Assembly (NCBI GenBank): GCA_039989475.1
Contig: JBDXHU010000010.1
Coordinates: 62,001 to 126,000, forward strand
Reading direction: 5' to 3'
From: JBDXHU01 sp039989475
Lineage (GTDB): Bacteria > Pseudomonadota > Gammaproteobacteria > Pseudomonadales > Halieaceae
Length of the DNA stretch: 64,000 nucleotides
Made by a program: the position numbers and the translations under genes
Shown here: positions 25,021 to 34,173 of the stretch, in pieces
How the letters are laid out: every line of letters starts with the position of its first letter
How positions within the stretch are numbered: position 1 is the stretch's first letter
Notes under the pieces: generated by a model
Databases searched by the model: none
What the model was told of the DNA's origin: nothing
Seen by the model: only the letters and a program-made list of their open reading frames with translations

Positions 25021-25992
25021 ATGGTTAAGGCCGTTCGTATCGATGAGATTGGTGGACCCGAGGTCATGCAGCTGACAGACGTCGAGTTGGAGCCCCCGGG
25101 TCCCGGCATGGTCACGGTGCGCAATCGCGCCATTGGTCTCAACTATATCGACACCTACCATCGCAGCGGCCTGTATCCCTTGCCCTTACCCACCGGCATT
25201 GGTCTGGAGGGGGCGGGTGTCGTGGAGGCGGTTGGGGAGGGCGCCGAACTGGCGGTCGGTGATCCCGTCGTCTACTGCGCCGCCGGTTTTGGCGCTTATT
25301 CGGAAGCCCTGAATTTACCCGCTGCGCGGCTGGTGAAAATTCCCGAGGGCATTGATTTTGATACCGCTGCCGCGGTCGCGCTGAAGGGGGCCACGGCGGA
25401 GTACCTGTTGCAGCGCACCTTCCCGTTGCAAGCCGGTGACAGCTGTTTGTATCACGCCGCCGCAGGGGGTGTCGGACTGATTTTCGGCCAGTGGGCGAAT
25501 GCGGTTGGCGCCACGGCTATCGGCACGGTGGGTTCGGCTGAAAAGGTCGAGTTGGCCCGGGCGCATGGTTACCAGCATGTGATCAATTACCGCGAGGAAG
25601 ATGTGCTGCAGCGGGTGCTGGAGATTACCGACGGTCACAAGCTGCCCGTGGTTTACGACGGTGTTGGCAAGGATACCTTTGATATCTCACTGGATTGCCT
25701 GCGCCCGCGCGGGCTCATGGTCAGTTTCGGCAACGCCTCTGGTGCGCCGCCGCCGCTGGATTTACAGCTGCTCAGTGCCAAGGGCTCGCTGTTCATCACC
25801 CGGCCGACCCTTTTCTCCTACACCATGGATACCGCAGAGTTGCAGCAGAGCCTCGCGGATGTATTTGAGCGGGTATTGGCGGGCGATATCAAAGTCGAGA
25901 TTAATCAGCGTTACCCCCTGGCAGAGGTGCAACAGGCTCATCGGGACCTGGAGGCACGCAAGACAACGGGCTCGACCTTACTGCTACCCTAG
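25021..25992 (+). CDS. qorA: NADPH:quinone reductase (zeta-crystallin type)
   Basis: A 323-residue zinc-free medium-chain dehydrogenase that reduces quinones with NADPH. N-terminal GroES-like domain with the N-Y-I-D-T-Y-H-R-S-G-L-Y-P motif. The nucleotide motif H-A-A-A-G-G-V-G is at about residues 141-148, and the late R-P-T-L-F-S-Y motif is typical of QOR. No structural zinc cysteines are present. A GGGAG site lies before the ATG. The gene is divergent from the exported-protein gene with about 60 bases between them. The symbol is given by family; other quinone reductases could carry the same motifs. Confidence 0.9.
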   Translation: MVKAVRIDEIGGPEVMQLTDVELEPPGPGMVTVRNRAIGLNYIDTYHRSGLYPLPLPTGIGLEGAGVVEAVGEGAELAVGDPVVYCAAGFGAYSEALNLPAARLVKIPEGIDFDTAAAVALKGATAEYLLQRTFPLQAGDSCLYHAAAGGVGLIFGQWANAVGATAIGTVGSAEKVELARAHGYQHVINYREEDVLQRVLEITDGHKLPVVYDGVGKDTFDISLDCLRPRGLMVSFGNASGAPPPLDLQLLSAKGSLFITRPTLFSYTMDTAELQQSLADVFERVLAGDIKVEINQRYPLAEVQQAHRDLEARKTTGSTLLLP

Positions 25993-26007
25993 CATTGGGC
26001 GCAGACG

Positions 26008-26763
26008 CTAACGGGTTGCGCCGGCGACGCCGCGGTAATCGTCATACCAGGCGGGAAAGCGCATTGCGTAAACACACAGGGTCAGGGCTGCTGTTTGTAA
26101 CAGCAACCAGAGACCGAAATTCCCCCACAGGGACAGCCAGGCCAAGCCCAGCAGCAGGTTGGGGGCGTGGCAAAACTGGACCTTCTTCAGATTCCAGGCC
26201 TCGTAATTGTGCGGCGGCGACACCTTCTTATCCCAGAAGAACTGGTGGTAGCAGAAGTTGTAGCCGCTTAGTGCCAGGTAAGTTAGTGCGGCAACCCAAT
26301 AACTGTTGAGCCCGGTTTTTTCCAACACAGCCCAGCAGCACAGGAACACCTGTCCGTGGCACAGGCCCCAGGCCAGGCCGTAAAGCAGGTTGCTCAGAGG
26401 ATGTGGCAGGCGGCCGTCTGTGAAAGTGCCCCTGGGCCACAGCATCACATAGCCAATCCACAATACCACCAGGTAAATGCTGGTAAACCCGATCCAGGCA
26501 GGGCTCTGCAATTGGCTTTCACTGATCAGCGGCACCGACAGCAGGCTCTGTAATACGCCCAGGCTCCAGCTGGCGAGTAGCCCGAAACTGAAGTAGATGA
26601 TGGCGCGCAGCCAGGCCAGGTCTGGATAGTAGGTGGCAGCATCGCGCTGCCGGCGTCGCCACAGGTAGGCGAGACTGGCAGATAGCAGGCAGGCCATGGC
26701 CAGCGCGGCAACCCAGTCGGCGCCGCCACCATCAAACAGTGTGTAATCATGTACCAGTCGCAT
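26008..26763 (-). CDS. Multi-pass membrane protein, unknown function
   Basis: A 251-residue protein with about six or seven hydrophobic segments separated by short loops. Notable pieces are R-R-R-Q-R-D after helix 1, a Y-G-L-A-W-G-L-C-H-G helix, and a conserved-looking Y-N-F-C-Y-H-Q-F-F-W-D-K-K loop. The start is placed at the ATG at 26763 (MRLVHDYTLF), because the frame above it overlaps the divergent NTF2-like gene and has no membrane or conserved character; the ribosome site is weak. No family recognised. Confidence 0.68.
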   Translation of the reverse strand: MRLVHDYTLFDGGGADWVAALAMACLLSASLAYLWRRRQRDAATYYPDLAWLRAIIYFSFGLLASWSLGVLQSLLSVPLISESQLQSPAWIGFTSIYLVVLWIGYVMLWPRGTFTDGRLPHPLSNLLYGLAWGLCHGQVFLCCWAVLEKTGLNSYWVAALTYLALSGYNFCYHQFFWDKKVSPPHNYEAWNLKKVQFCHAPNLLLGLAWLSLWGNFGLWLLLQTAALTLCVYAMRFPAWYDDYRGVAGATR

Positions 26764-26872
26764 AGGGGGCTTATAGTATTCCAATAGTTCATTCAGCGGG
26801 AAGCAGAATGCCCTGCACCACACCGGGAGCGTGCTGGTGCATAATAGGCGCTCCCGAAAAAAGGAGTTTGCT

Positions 26873-27277
26873 GTGACTGTATTGGAACGCTGGCATGAAG
26901 TAATCAAGCAAGGCGACACATCTCTTCTGGCAGACCTGATTGCCGATGACTGTGTTTTCTACTCGCCTATCGTGCATACACCCCAGGAGGGCAAGGAGCT
27001 GACCATGCTTTACCTCTCCGCGGCCACCCAGGTGCTGGGAGAGAACTTTCACTATGTGCGCGAGGTCAGCGATGATCACCAGGCCGTGCTTGAGTTCATG
27101 GGTGAAAATGAAGGCATCAGTATTAACGGTGTCGACATCTTTAGCTGGAACGAAGAGGGCAAAATCGACAACTTCAAGGTGATGGTGAGGCCGCTCAAGG
27201 CGGTCAATTTGCTGCATGCACAGATGAAGGCGATGCTGGAGCAGATGGCCTCAGGCTTCAAACCCCAGGGGCAGTGA
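26873..27277 (+). CDS. SnoaL/NTF2-like protein
   Basis: A 134-residue single-domain protein of the NTF2/SnoaL alpha+beta-barrel type. The pattern is helix (LERWHEVIKQGD), strand (CVFYSPIVHTPQEG), helix, then strands ending in F-K-V-M-V-R-P-L-K-A. Such proteins bind small hydrophobic ligands or act as isomerases; the role here is unknown. I start it at the GTG at 26873 because AAGGAG lies 6 bases upstream; an ATG 14 codons up has no such site. It is divergent from the membrane-protein gene. Confidence 0.8.
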   Translation: MTVLERWHEVIKQGDTSLLADLIADDCVFYSPIVHTPQEGKELTMLYLSAATQVLGENFHYVREVSDDHQAVLEFMGENEGISINGVDIFSWNEEGKIDNFKVMVRPLKAVNLLHAQMKAMLEQMASGFKPQGQ

Positions 27278-27387
27278 TCTTGCCGTAAAAGGAGTTCATG
27301 GATTACGGTTATCGCGTGTTATCATGGCCAGTGTGAGCCGCAATTTATACTAATTACTATAATAAAAACAATGACTTGGAGTGATGA

Positions 27388-29130
27388 GTGAGCTACAGAA
27401 GGGTTCTTGCAAGCGTCCTTCTGGCGGTCTTCTCGGTAGCCTGTACTGAGAAGTCGCCTGATAAGAGCGCGGTCTATGCCGACGACGCTGTTCGTGTCTA
27501 CCTCGCCCGCAGTATTGTGACTATGGATGCTATTCGCCCCCGCGCTGATGCGGTGGCGGTGGCGGACGGTCGCATCGTTGGGGTCGGTAATTTATTTGAG
27601 ATTGAACGCAACCTGGGGGATCGTGACTACCTGGTTGACAAGACCTTTGCCGATAAAGTGCTAATGCCTGGCTTTATTGAGCCACACCTGCACCCCTATA
27701 TCGCCGGCATTCTGCTCCCCATGGAATTCATTACACCTCACGATTGGCAGCTGGCCGGTCGCGAGGTGAAAGCTGTGCGCGGTCGCGCCGCCTACCTGGC
27801 CCGGGTTCGGGCACATGAGTCGACTCTGGCCGGGGACGAATGGCTCTGGACCTGGGGCTATCACCCCCTGTTCCACGGACCGCTGTCGCGGGTTGATCTC
27901 GATGCCATCTCACCGCGCCGCCCCGCCGTGGTCTGGCACCGTTCTTTCCACGAGATTTATTTGAATACTGCGGCATTGAAGGCCTTGCAGATTGATGAGG
28001 CGGCAGCTGCCGCACATCCCCAGGTCGATCTGGCCAATGGGCATTTCTATGAAAACGGATTAGAGCTGCTACTGCCACGCATGACACCGCTGCTGCTGGA
28101 GCCGACCCGTTACGTCGATGCGCTGCGAGAAGCGCGCAAGATCATTCATGCCGGTGGCATTACTACTGTCGGTGATGGGGCCTTCGGAACCCTGAACCTG
28201 GAGCTCGAAATTGATGCCCTCAAGGCTGCGGGCTGGGACACCTGGGTTACTCCCTTTCGCACCTTTTTGCTGCTGGATGGCAAAGCCCTGGGCGAGGCCA
28301 AGGGTCACGAGCAGGTGGTCAAGATTGTTAACTTCATGAAGCGCAGGGATATGAAGCGGATTCGCTTTTCCCAGCGCCAGATCAAGCTATTTGCCGACGG
28401 TGCGGCCTACTCGCAGTTGATGCAGATGAGCGAGGCTTATACTGATGGCCACGAGGGTGAATGGCTAATGCAGCCGGATGAGTTGCTGGCGGCGGCGCGA
28501 GTATATTGGAACGCCGGGTTTCAGATTCACGTGCACGTGAACGGTGATGCCGGACTGGATACGACGCTGGATGTGTTGCAGTCACTGCAGCAGGAAAACC
28601 CGCGTGAAGACCACCGGTTTACTATCCATCATCTTGCCTATGCGCGGCCTGACCAGGCGCAGCGGCTGGCGGAGTTAGGCGGCATGGTGCAGGCTAACCC
28701 TTACTACCTGTGGGCCCTGGCGGATGTCTATGCGGAGTCCGGCCTGGGCTTCAAGCGCGCTTCCAACATGGTGCCCCTGAATAGTTTCGCCAAGGCCGGC
28801 ACCCGGGTGGCGTTGCACTCCGATTTCACCATGGCACCGGCCCAGCCACTATTGCTGGCCTGGGCGGCGACAACTCGCAGGACCGCTGAGGGTAACGTGT
28901 TTGCACTCAATGAGCGGCTGACACTGCAGGAGGCGCTGCGAGGCATTACCATCGATGCGGCTTACCAGTTGCAGCAGGAATCCGAGATCGGTTCCATCGA
29001 GGTGGGCAAGCAGGCCAACCTCACGGTGCTGGAGCAGGATCCCTTCGAGGTGCCCCTGGATGAGCTGAAGGACATTCCCATCTGGGGAACCATGTTTGAA
29101 GGCCGCGTCTACCCACTATCTGCCGAGTGA
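27388..29130 (+). CDS. Amidohydrolase family 3 (YtcJ-like), probable lipoprotein
   Basis: A 580-residue metal-dependent amidohydrolase with an export signal. The N-terminus (about 1-19) ends in S-V-A-C, an atypical lipobox suggesting a lipoprotein. Metal-site elements are G-F-I-E-P-H-L-H-P (about residue 95), a lysine-rich S-Q-R-Q-I-K-L-F-A-D-G-A segment, H-V-H-V-N-G-D, T-I-H-H-L-A and L-H-S-D-F-T-M. The first metal motif has E-P-H-L-H where YtcJ proteins usually have D-S-H-x-H. The start is the GTG at 27388 with GGAG upstream. An AT-rich stretch with two TATA-like boxes (27346-27363) precedes it, without a convincing -35 element. Substrate unknown. Confidence 0.85.
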   Translation: MSYRRVLASVLLAVFSVACTEKSPDKSAVYADDAVRVYLARSIVTMDAIRPRADAVAVADGRIVGVGNLFEIERNLGDRDYLVDKTFADKVLMPGFIEPHLHPYIAGILLPMEFITPHDWQLAGREVKAVRGRAAYLARVRAHESTLAGDEWLWTWGYHPLFHGPLSRVDLDAISPRRPAVVWHRSFHEIYLNTAALKALQIDEAAAAAHPQVDLANGHFYENGLELLLPRMTPLLLEPTRYVDALREARKIIHAGGITTVGDGAFGTLNLELEIDALKAAGWDTWVTPFRTFLLLDGKALGEAKGHEQVVKIVNFMKRRDMKRIRFSQRQIKLFADGAAYSQLMQMSEAYTDGHEGEWLMQPDELLAAARVYWNAGFQIHVHVNGDAGLDTTLDVLQSLQQENPREDHRFTIHHLAYARPDQAQRLAELGGMVQANPYYLWALADVYAESGLGFKRASNMVPLNSFAKAGTRVALHSDFTMAPAQPLLLAWAATTRRTAEGNVFALNERLTLQEALRGITIDAAYQLQQESEIGSIEVGKQANLTVLEQDPFEVPLDELKDIPIWGTMFEGRVYPLSAE

Positions 29131-29149
29131 TTCCCGGTAACATGCTCGC

Positions 29150-30130
29150 GTGACGGAGCAGGCCCACACACTTTCTTTTCGGCTGTGGTGGGGTTTGCTG
29201 GGCTGCGTCGTGCTGATGATCGCCATCCTGCTGGCGGGCCCCTATGGTGATCATATTGCGTTCCTCCCGGATTCCGGAGCTGCCTGGTATTTCTGGCAGC
29301 GGCCAGACCCGACTGTGGTTTCACGGCTTTCGGCCTGGCTTAGTTATGCCGCGCATCAATTGTCCATCTGGTGGCTGATTTTCCTGGCCCAGCGGCGCGG
29401 CCTGGGCTACGTCACCGGTATGCACCCAATCAACCTGGCCGCCCTGTTGATCAACGGTCTGTTTGTTGTCTGGCACATCGTGCAAACGCGCTGGTTCTAC
29501 GATGGGCTGGCGCAGGATGTGTCCATCTTTACCTCTTTTGGCTCGGTTGCGATTTTGCTCATGCTGGTGGTCATCATGGAAAACCAGCGCCGTGGCGTGT
29601 TATTTGGCAAGCGCTGGAATTGGCTGGACCAGCCCGGCCGTTTCCTGCGCAAATACCATGGCTACTATTTTTCCTGGGCGGTTATTTATACCTTCTGGTA
29701 CCACCCCATCGAGATGAGCCTGGGCCACCTGCTGGGAACCTTCTATACCATCATGCTGATGCTGCAGGGCAGCCTGTTTTTTACCCGCGCCCATGTCAAT
29801 CGCAACTGGACAGTTCTGCTGGAAGTGTTTGTGCTGGTGCATGGTGCGACCGTGGCGTGGTTGGCGCTGGATAACCAGTCCTGGGCCATGTTCGCTTTTG
29901 GCTTTGGCAGTATCTTTATCATCACCCAGATGCATGGCCTGGGGTGGAGCAGGGCATTGCGTTGGCTGGTGGCTGCAGTGTTTCTCGCTGCCTGGTTCCT
30001 CAGCTACTATCCTGCACTGGGATTTGGCGTGGTCGACGCGCTGCGTATCCCCTTGATATATGTGATATCAGTGCCACTGCTGGCGCTAGTGGTGACGGCG
30101 ATCTCCCGGTCGCGCAAGCACAGAGAGTGA
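29150..30130 (+). CDS. Multi-pass membrane protein, unknown function
   Basis: A 326-residue inner-membrane protein with about eight to nine hydrophobic helices. The second predicted loop has a P-D-S-G-A-A-W-Y-F-W-Q-R-P-D-P-T motif, and helix 5-6 holds Y-T-F-W-Y-H-P-I-E-M-S-L-G-H. The histidines (H-P-I-E, L-G-H) could bind a cofactor, but this is speculation. The gene starts with GTG, 19 bases after the amidohydrolase stop, so co-transcription is likely. No family recognised. Confidence 0.72.
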   Translation: MTEQAHTLSFRLWWGLLGCVVLMIAILLAGPYGDHIAFLPDSGAAWYFWQRPDPTVVSRLSAWLSYAAHQLSIWWLIFLAQRRGLGYVTGMHPINLAALLINGLFVVWHIVQTRWFYDGLAQDVSIFTSFGSVAILLMLVVIMENQRRGVLFGKRWNWLDQPGRFLRKYHGYYFSWAVIYTFWYHPIEMSLGHLLGTFYTIMLMLQGSLFFTRAHVNRNWTVLLEVFVLVHGATVAWLALDNQSWAMFAFGFGSIFIITQMHGLGWSRALRWLVAAVFLAAWFLSYYPALGFGVVDALRIPLIYVISVPLLALVVTAISRSRKHRE

Positions 30131-30136
30131 ACCAAC

Positions 30137-30706
30137 TCAGGCAGCGAGCGTGCGGGCTACCCAGTCGCGGTGGTGGGAGAACTTTTTGCGCAGGTAATCC
30201 ATCTGGTCACCGAGAATCCGGTCCCGTTCCAGGAAGGTGTACTCCCATGGGTTGGGAGTAAATGGAACCGCCAGTAGTGGCATGTCAGCTTCTTCCGGCG
30301 TGCGGCTGCCCTTGCGATTATTGCAACTTCTGCAGGCAGTAACGCAGTTAACCCACAGGTCTTTGCCGCCGCGGCTGACGGGAATGACATGGTCGCGTGT
30401 CAGCAGGCCGCGCTGCAATTCCTGGCCGCAGTACAGGCACATGTGCTGGTCGCGCCGAAACAGGGCCTTGTTGTTGAGGGAAATAGAAAAGTTGGCCACC
30501 ACCCGGCCGCGCATGGCGATGATGGGTGGAATTTCCAGCACCGACTGGTTGCCGGAAACCCGTTGCACGCCGCCATGCAGGACGACGGCAGGATCACCAA
30601 GCGTCCAGAACACGTCGCCCTTGGTGTAGGCCGTGGCTGCTTCCTCCGGGCTGCACCATCCTCTTGGCTGCCCGGCCAGGTCCAATCTGAGTATCGCTAG
30701 TGACAT
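30137..30706 (-). CDS. HNH endonuclease family protein
   Basis: A 189-residue protein with an HNH nuclease domain at about residues 75-130. Visible are C-L-Y-C-G, then R-D-H-V-I-P-V-S-R-G-G-K-D, N-C-V-T-A-C-R-S-C-N and a final N-R-K-G. The paired Cys-x-x-Cys sets would bind a structural zinc, and the H-V-I-P histidine is the metal and catalytic residue. This family is widespread in gammaproteobacterial chromosomes outside mobile elements; the target is unknown. It is convergent with the membrane-protein gene, 6 bases away. No toxin-immunity pair or restriction partner is beside it. Confidence 0.9.
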   Translation of the reverse strand: MSLAILRLDLAGQPRGWCSPEEAATAYTKGDVFWTLGDPAVVLHGGVQRVSGNQSVLEIPPIIAMRGRVVANFSISLNNKALFRRDQHMCLYCGQELQRGLLTRDHVIPVSRGGKDLWVNCVTACRSCNNRKGSRTPEEADMPLLAVPFTPNPWEYTFLERDRILGDQMDYLRKKFSHHRDWVARTLAA

Positions 30707-30882
30707 AGATAAATCTCACTTCGATCGTTGCTACACTTTATACCGCAATACCCTTGATGAAAACAGTGAGAAACTGCCGCAGATATTTCTATTGGATGTC
30801 GGTCGGCGCTACACTGTCAGGTTCCGGGCGCGGGCTAAGCAATAGCACCGGCAAGCAAATCACCAGGACACAGGTTGCCACT

Positions 30883-33800
30883 ATGATGATCAATAAGCGG
30901 TATGGCGCGCTGGCGCTAGCTCTTGCATTCCTACTGGGCACGACGCTACCACTAAACGCAGCTGATAAAGATAAACCGGCAAGCCACCCGCTGGCAGGTT
31001 TGCCCTTGCGGTCGATCGGCCCGGCGCTTCCCTCGGGACGCATTTCTGATTTCGCGTTTCACCCTGACCGTAAGCAGGAATTTTATGTCGCGGTGTCGGC
31101 GGGCAACCTGTGGAAAACTGAGAACAATGGCATCAGCTGGCGCCCCCTGTTTGATGATCAGCCATCCTATGCCACCGGTGTCGTGGAACTGGCCCCCAGC
31201 GATCCAAAAATCGTCTGGTTGGGAACTGGCGAGAATAATGCCCAGCGCAGCGTTTCCTATGGTGATGGTGTCTACAAGTCAATTGACGGTGGCAGCAGCT
31301 GGGAGCAGATGGGCCTGGCCGACTCCGGTCATATCAGCCAGATATGGATTCATCCGCAGGACGCCAATCACGTATTGGTCGCCGCCCAGGGCCCACTGTG
31401 GAGCGAAGGCGGCGATCGCGGTCTCTACAAAACGCTGGATGGTGGGCAGAGCTGGGAGCTGATACTGGAGATTGACCCGCATACCGGCGTCAACGAGTTC
31501 GTCGTCGATCCGCGCAACTTCGATAACATCGTCGCCTCCAGCTACCAGCGTCGGCGACACGTCTGGGTGTTGATTAACGGCGGTCCCGGCAGTGCGATCC
31601 ACAAGACCAGTGACGGTGGCAAGAGCTGGCAGAAAATCAGCGCCGGCTTGCCCAAAGACAATATGGGACGCATCGGCCTGGCCGGTGCCGCGTCCGCCCC
31701 CGATATGATCTACGCGATCATCGAAGGCAGCAAGGAAGAGCAGGGTGTATACCGCTCTACCGACTTTGGCAATAACTGGGAGAAGCGCTCATCGCGGATG
31801 ACCAGCAGCCCGCAGTATTACAACGAAATTGTTGTCGATCCGAAGAATCCACAGAGGCTCTACTCAATGGATACCTTCACCCATATATCAGAGGACGGCG
31901 GCAAGACTTTCTCCAAGCTGTCCAACGAGTGGCGGCATGTAGATGATCATGCCCTGTGGATTGACCCGGATGACACCGCGCACCTGTTTATCGGCGGCGA
32001 CGGCGGTATCTATGAAAGCTGGGACCGCGGCCAGACCTGGCGCTTCCTCCGCAACTTGCCGGTGACCCAGTTCTATCGTATCCAGCCGGATAACGCCTCG
32101 CCGTTTTACAATGTTTGTGGCGGCACCCAGGACAACAATTCCCTGTGTGGACCTTCGCGGACCAGCGTTGTGCACGGCATTACCAACTCTGACTGGAATA
32201 TCATTCTTGGTGGCGATGGCTACAAGCCCCAGTTTGACCCGGATGATCCGAATATCATCTATACCCAGTTTCAATACGGTAACCTGTTTCGTTACGATCG
32301 CCGCACCCAGGAGCGGGTGACAATTACCCCGCACCCACAGAGTGGTGAGCCCGGCTATAAATGGAACTGGAACACGCCCATCCTGATCAGCCCTCACGAT
32401 GGCCATCGGCTTTACTACGCGGCGGAATACCTGTTCCGCTCTGACGACCGTGGCGATAGTTGGCGCAAGGTCAGTCCGGACCTGACCCGGCAGATCAACC
32501 GCAACAGTCTCGAGGTCATGGGCCGGGTCTGGGGCGTGGACGCGGTCGCCAAGAACGATTCCACCTCGCGCTGGGGTTCTGCCATTGGTCTCAGTGAGAG
32601 TCCCCTGGTGGAGGGCTTGATCTACGTCGGTACCGACGATGGCGTCATAAATGTCACCGAGGATGATGGCGCCAATTGGACACGCACCGAGACCTTCCGC
32701 GGCGTTCCGGAACTTACCCTGGTCGAAGATGTGGAAGCCTCGCGGCATAACGCCGATGTGGTTTATGCGGTATTCGACAATCACAAACGCGGCGACAACA
32801 AACCCTACGTCATGAAAAGCAGCAACCGGGGCCGCAGTTGGAAATCTATTGCTGGCGATCTGCCCCTGCGTGGCTCTGTGCACACCATTGCCGAGGATCA
32901 CGTCGATCCGAAGCTGCTGTTTGTGGGCACCGAGTTCGGTCTGTTCTTCACCCAGGATGGCGGCGGTAGCTGGCATCAACTGAAGAATAATTTCCCCACC
33001 AACGCGGTGCGTGACCTGGAAATTCAGCGTCGCGAGAATGACCTGGTGGTGGGTACCTTCGGTCGTGGCATTTATATCCTCGACAATTACACGGCGCTGC
33101 GCAGCAAAGCTGCGGATATCGCCGATGCGCAGCTATTTGAAGTTCGTGACCCCTGGCTTTATATCGTCGGAGACCTCTGGCATGACAAGCCAAAGGGTCG
33201 ACAGGGAGAGGCATTTTTCAACTCGCCCAATCCGCCTTACGGTGCGGTCTTCACCTACTACCTTAAGGACGCCATCGAGACCCAGGCGGAAAAACGCCTG
33301 TCCGCAGAAACCGACGCCGCCAGTAGCAACGCCGATAACCCCTACCCAGACTGGGACCTGATTCGAGAGCAGGACCAGGAAGTGGCACCGCAGCTGTTTA
33401 TCATGGTGCGCGATAATGACGGCAAGCTGGTACGCCAGGTGAGTGGGGAAACCAAGCAGGGCCTGCACCGTAGTGCCTGGGATTTGCGTCTGCCGCCACC
33501 GGACCCGGTACGCCCCGCCAACTATGAAAAACCTTATTGGGGCAAATCGCCGGCGGGGCCGAAGGTTATCCCCGGGACCTATACCGCGCGCCTGGCGATC
33601 ATGCGCGACGGCGTATTGAGCGAGTTTGGCGAAAGCCAGTCCTTTAATGTGAAGGCCCTTGATAACAGCCCGGAAATCACTTCAGACCGGCGTGCCCTGC
33701 AGTCATTCCTGCTGCGTGCCAAGGGTCTGCAGCGCGCGGTGCAGGGCACGGTGCAAGTGCTCAAGGAACTGGATAATCGTGTGACAATGTTGCGAGGCGC

Positions 33801-34164
33801 CCTGGTTCAGGAAAACATGGGTAGCGATGCCGATCGGGCGGTGCTGCAGGACATCTACAAGCGTCTGCAGGCGCTGCAGATTAGCGTCAATGGCGACAGC
33901 GCACTGAGCAAGCGCAACACCTCGGTGCCACTGTCTATCGCCTCGCGCGCCTCCAGCATCTATACGCCAGCAGTATTCGCCCAGGCACCGATCGGTAGCA
34001 TGCTGCGCGATTCCTATGCCATCGCGGCCAAAGAGTTTGCCGTGGCTTTGGCCGAACTGCAGGCGCTGGATAGCGACCTCAGCACACTGGAGGACGAGCT
34101 GGAAATGAAGGGTGCACCCTGGACCAGTGGGCGTATCCCGCAATGGTCTGATAGCCCGCGCTAG
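30883..34164 (+). CDS. Exported BNR/VPS10-like beta-propeller protein
   Basis: A 1093-residue secreted protein. A signal peptide (about 1-27, ending L-N-A-A-D) precedes many Asp-box/BNR blades with repeated S-x-D-x-G-x-x-W or W-x-T-x-D-G motifs (K-T-S-D-G-G-K-S-W, S-T-D-F-G-N-N-W, T-E-D-D-G-A-N-W, T-Q-D-G-G-G-S-W). This matches the sortilin/VPS10-like propeller proteins of marine bacteria. The C-terminal 300 residues hold a beta-sandwich part and a helical part. No catalytic site is evident; ligand binding or glycan/peptide handling is inference. The start was chosen at the ATG at 30883 just before the signal peptide; an upstream in-frame ATG would add 43 non-signal residues. The ribosome site is weak. 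Confidence 0.82.
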   Translation: MMINKRYGALALALAFLLGTTLPLNAADKDKPASHPLAGLPLRSIGPALPSGRISDFAFHPDRKQEFYVAVSAGNLWKTENNGISWRPLFDDQPSYATGVVELAPSDPKIVWLGTGENNAQRSVSYGDGVYKSIDGGSSWEQMGLADSGHISQIWIHPQDANHVLVAAQGPLWSEGGDRGLYKTLDGGQSWELILEIDPHTGVNEFVVDPRNFDNIVASSYQRRRHVWVLINGGPGSAIHKTSDGGKSWQKISAGLPKDNMGRIGLAGAASAPDMIYAIIEGSKEEQGVYRSTDFGNNWEKRSSRMTSSPQYYNEIVVDPKNPQRLYSMDTFTHISEDGGKTFSKLSNEWRHVDDHALWIDPDDTAHLFIGGDGGIYESWDRGQTWRFLRNLPVTQFYRIQPDNASPFYNVCGGTQDNNSLCGPSRTSVVHGITNSDWNIILGGDGYKPQFDPDDPNIIYTQFQYGNLFRYDRRTQERVTITPHPQSGEPGYKWNWNTPILISPHDGHRLYYAAEYLFRSDDRGDSWRKVSPDLTRQINRNSLEVMGRVWGVDAVAKNDSTSRWGSAIGLSESPLVEGLIYVGTDDGVINVTEDDGANWTRTETFRGVPELTLVEDVEASRHNADVVYAVFDNHKRGDNKPYVMKSSNRGRSWKSIAGDLPLRGSVHTIAEDHVDPKLLFVGTEFGLFFTQDGGGSWHQLKNNFPTNAVRDLEIQRRENDLVVGTFGRGIYILDNYTALRSKAADIADAQLFEVRDPWLYIVGDLWHDKPKGRQGEAFFNSPNPPYGAVFTYYLKDAIETQAEKRLSAETDAASSNADNPYPDWDLIREQDQEVAPQLFIMVRDNDGKLVRQVSGETKQGLHRSAWDLRLPPPDPVRPANYEKPYWGKSPAGPKVIPGTYTARLAIMRDGVLSEFGESQSFNVKALDNSPEITSDRRALQSFLLRAKGLQRAVQGTVQVLKELDNRVTMLRGALVQENMGSDADRAVLQDIYKRLQALQISVNGDSALSKRNTSVPLSIASRASSIYTPAVFAQAPIGSMLRDSYAIAAKEFAVALAELQALDSDLSTLEDELEMKGAPWTSGRIPQWSDSPR

Positions 34165-34173
34165 CTTATTGGC

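Noticed and set aside
30137..30706. HNH nuclease as part of a mobile element or defence island
   Set aside because: No recombinase, restriction, toxin-immunity or phage gene lies beside it, and its base composition matches the neighbours.
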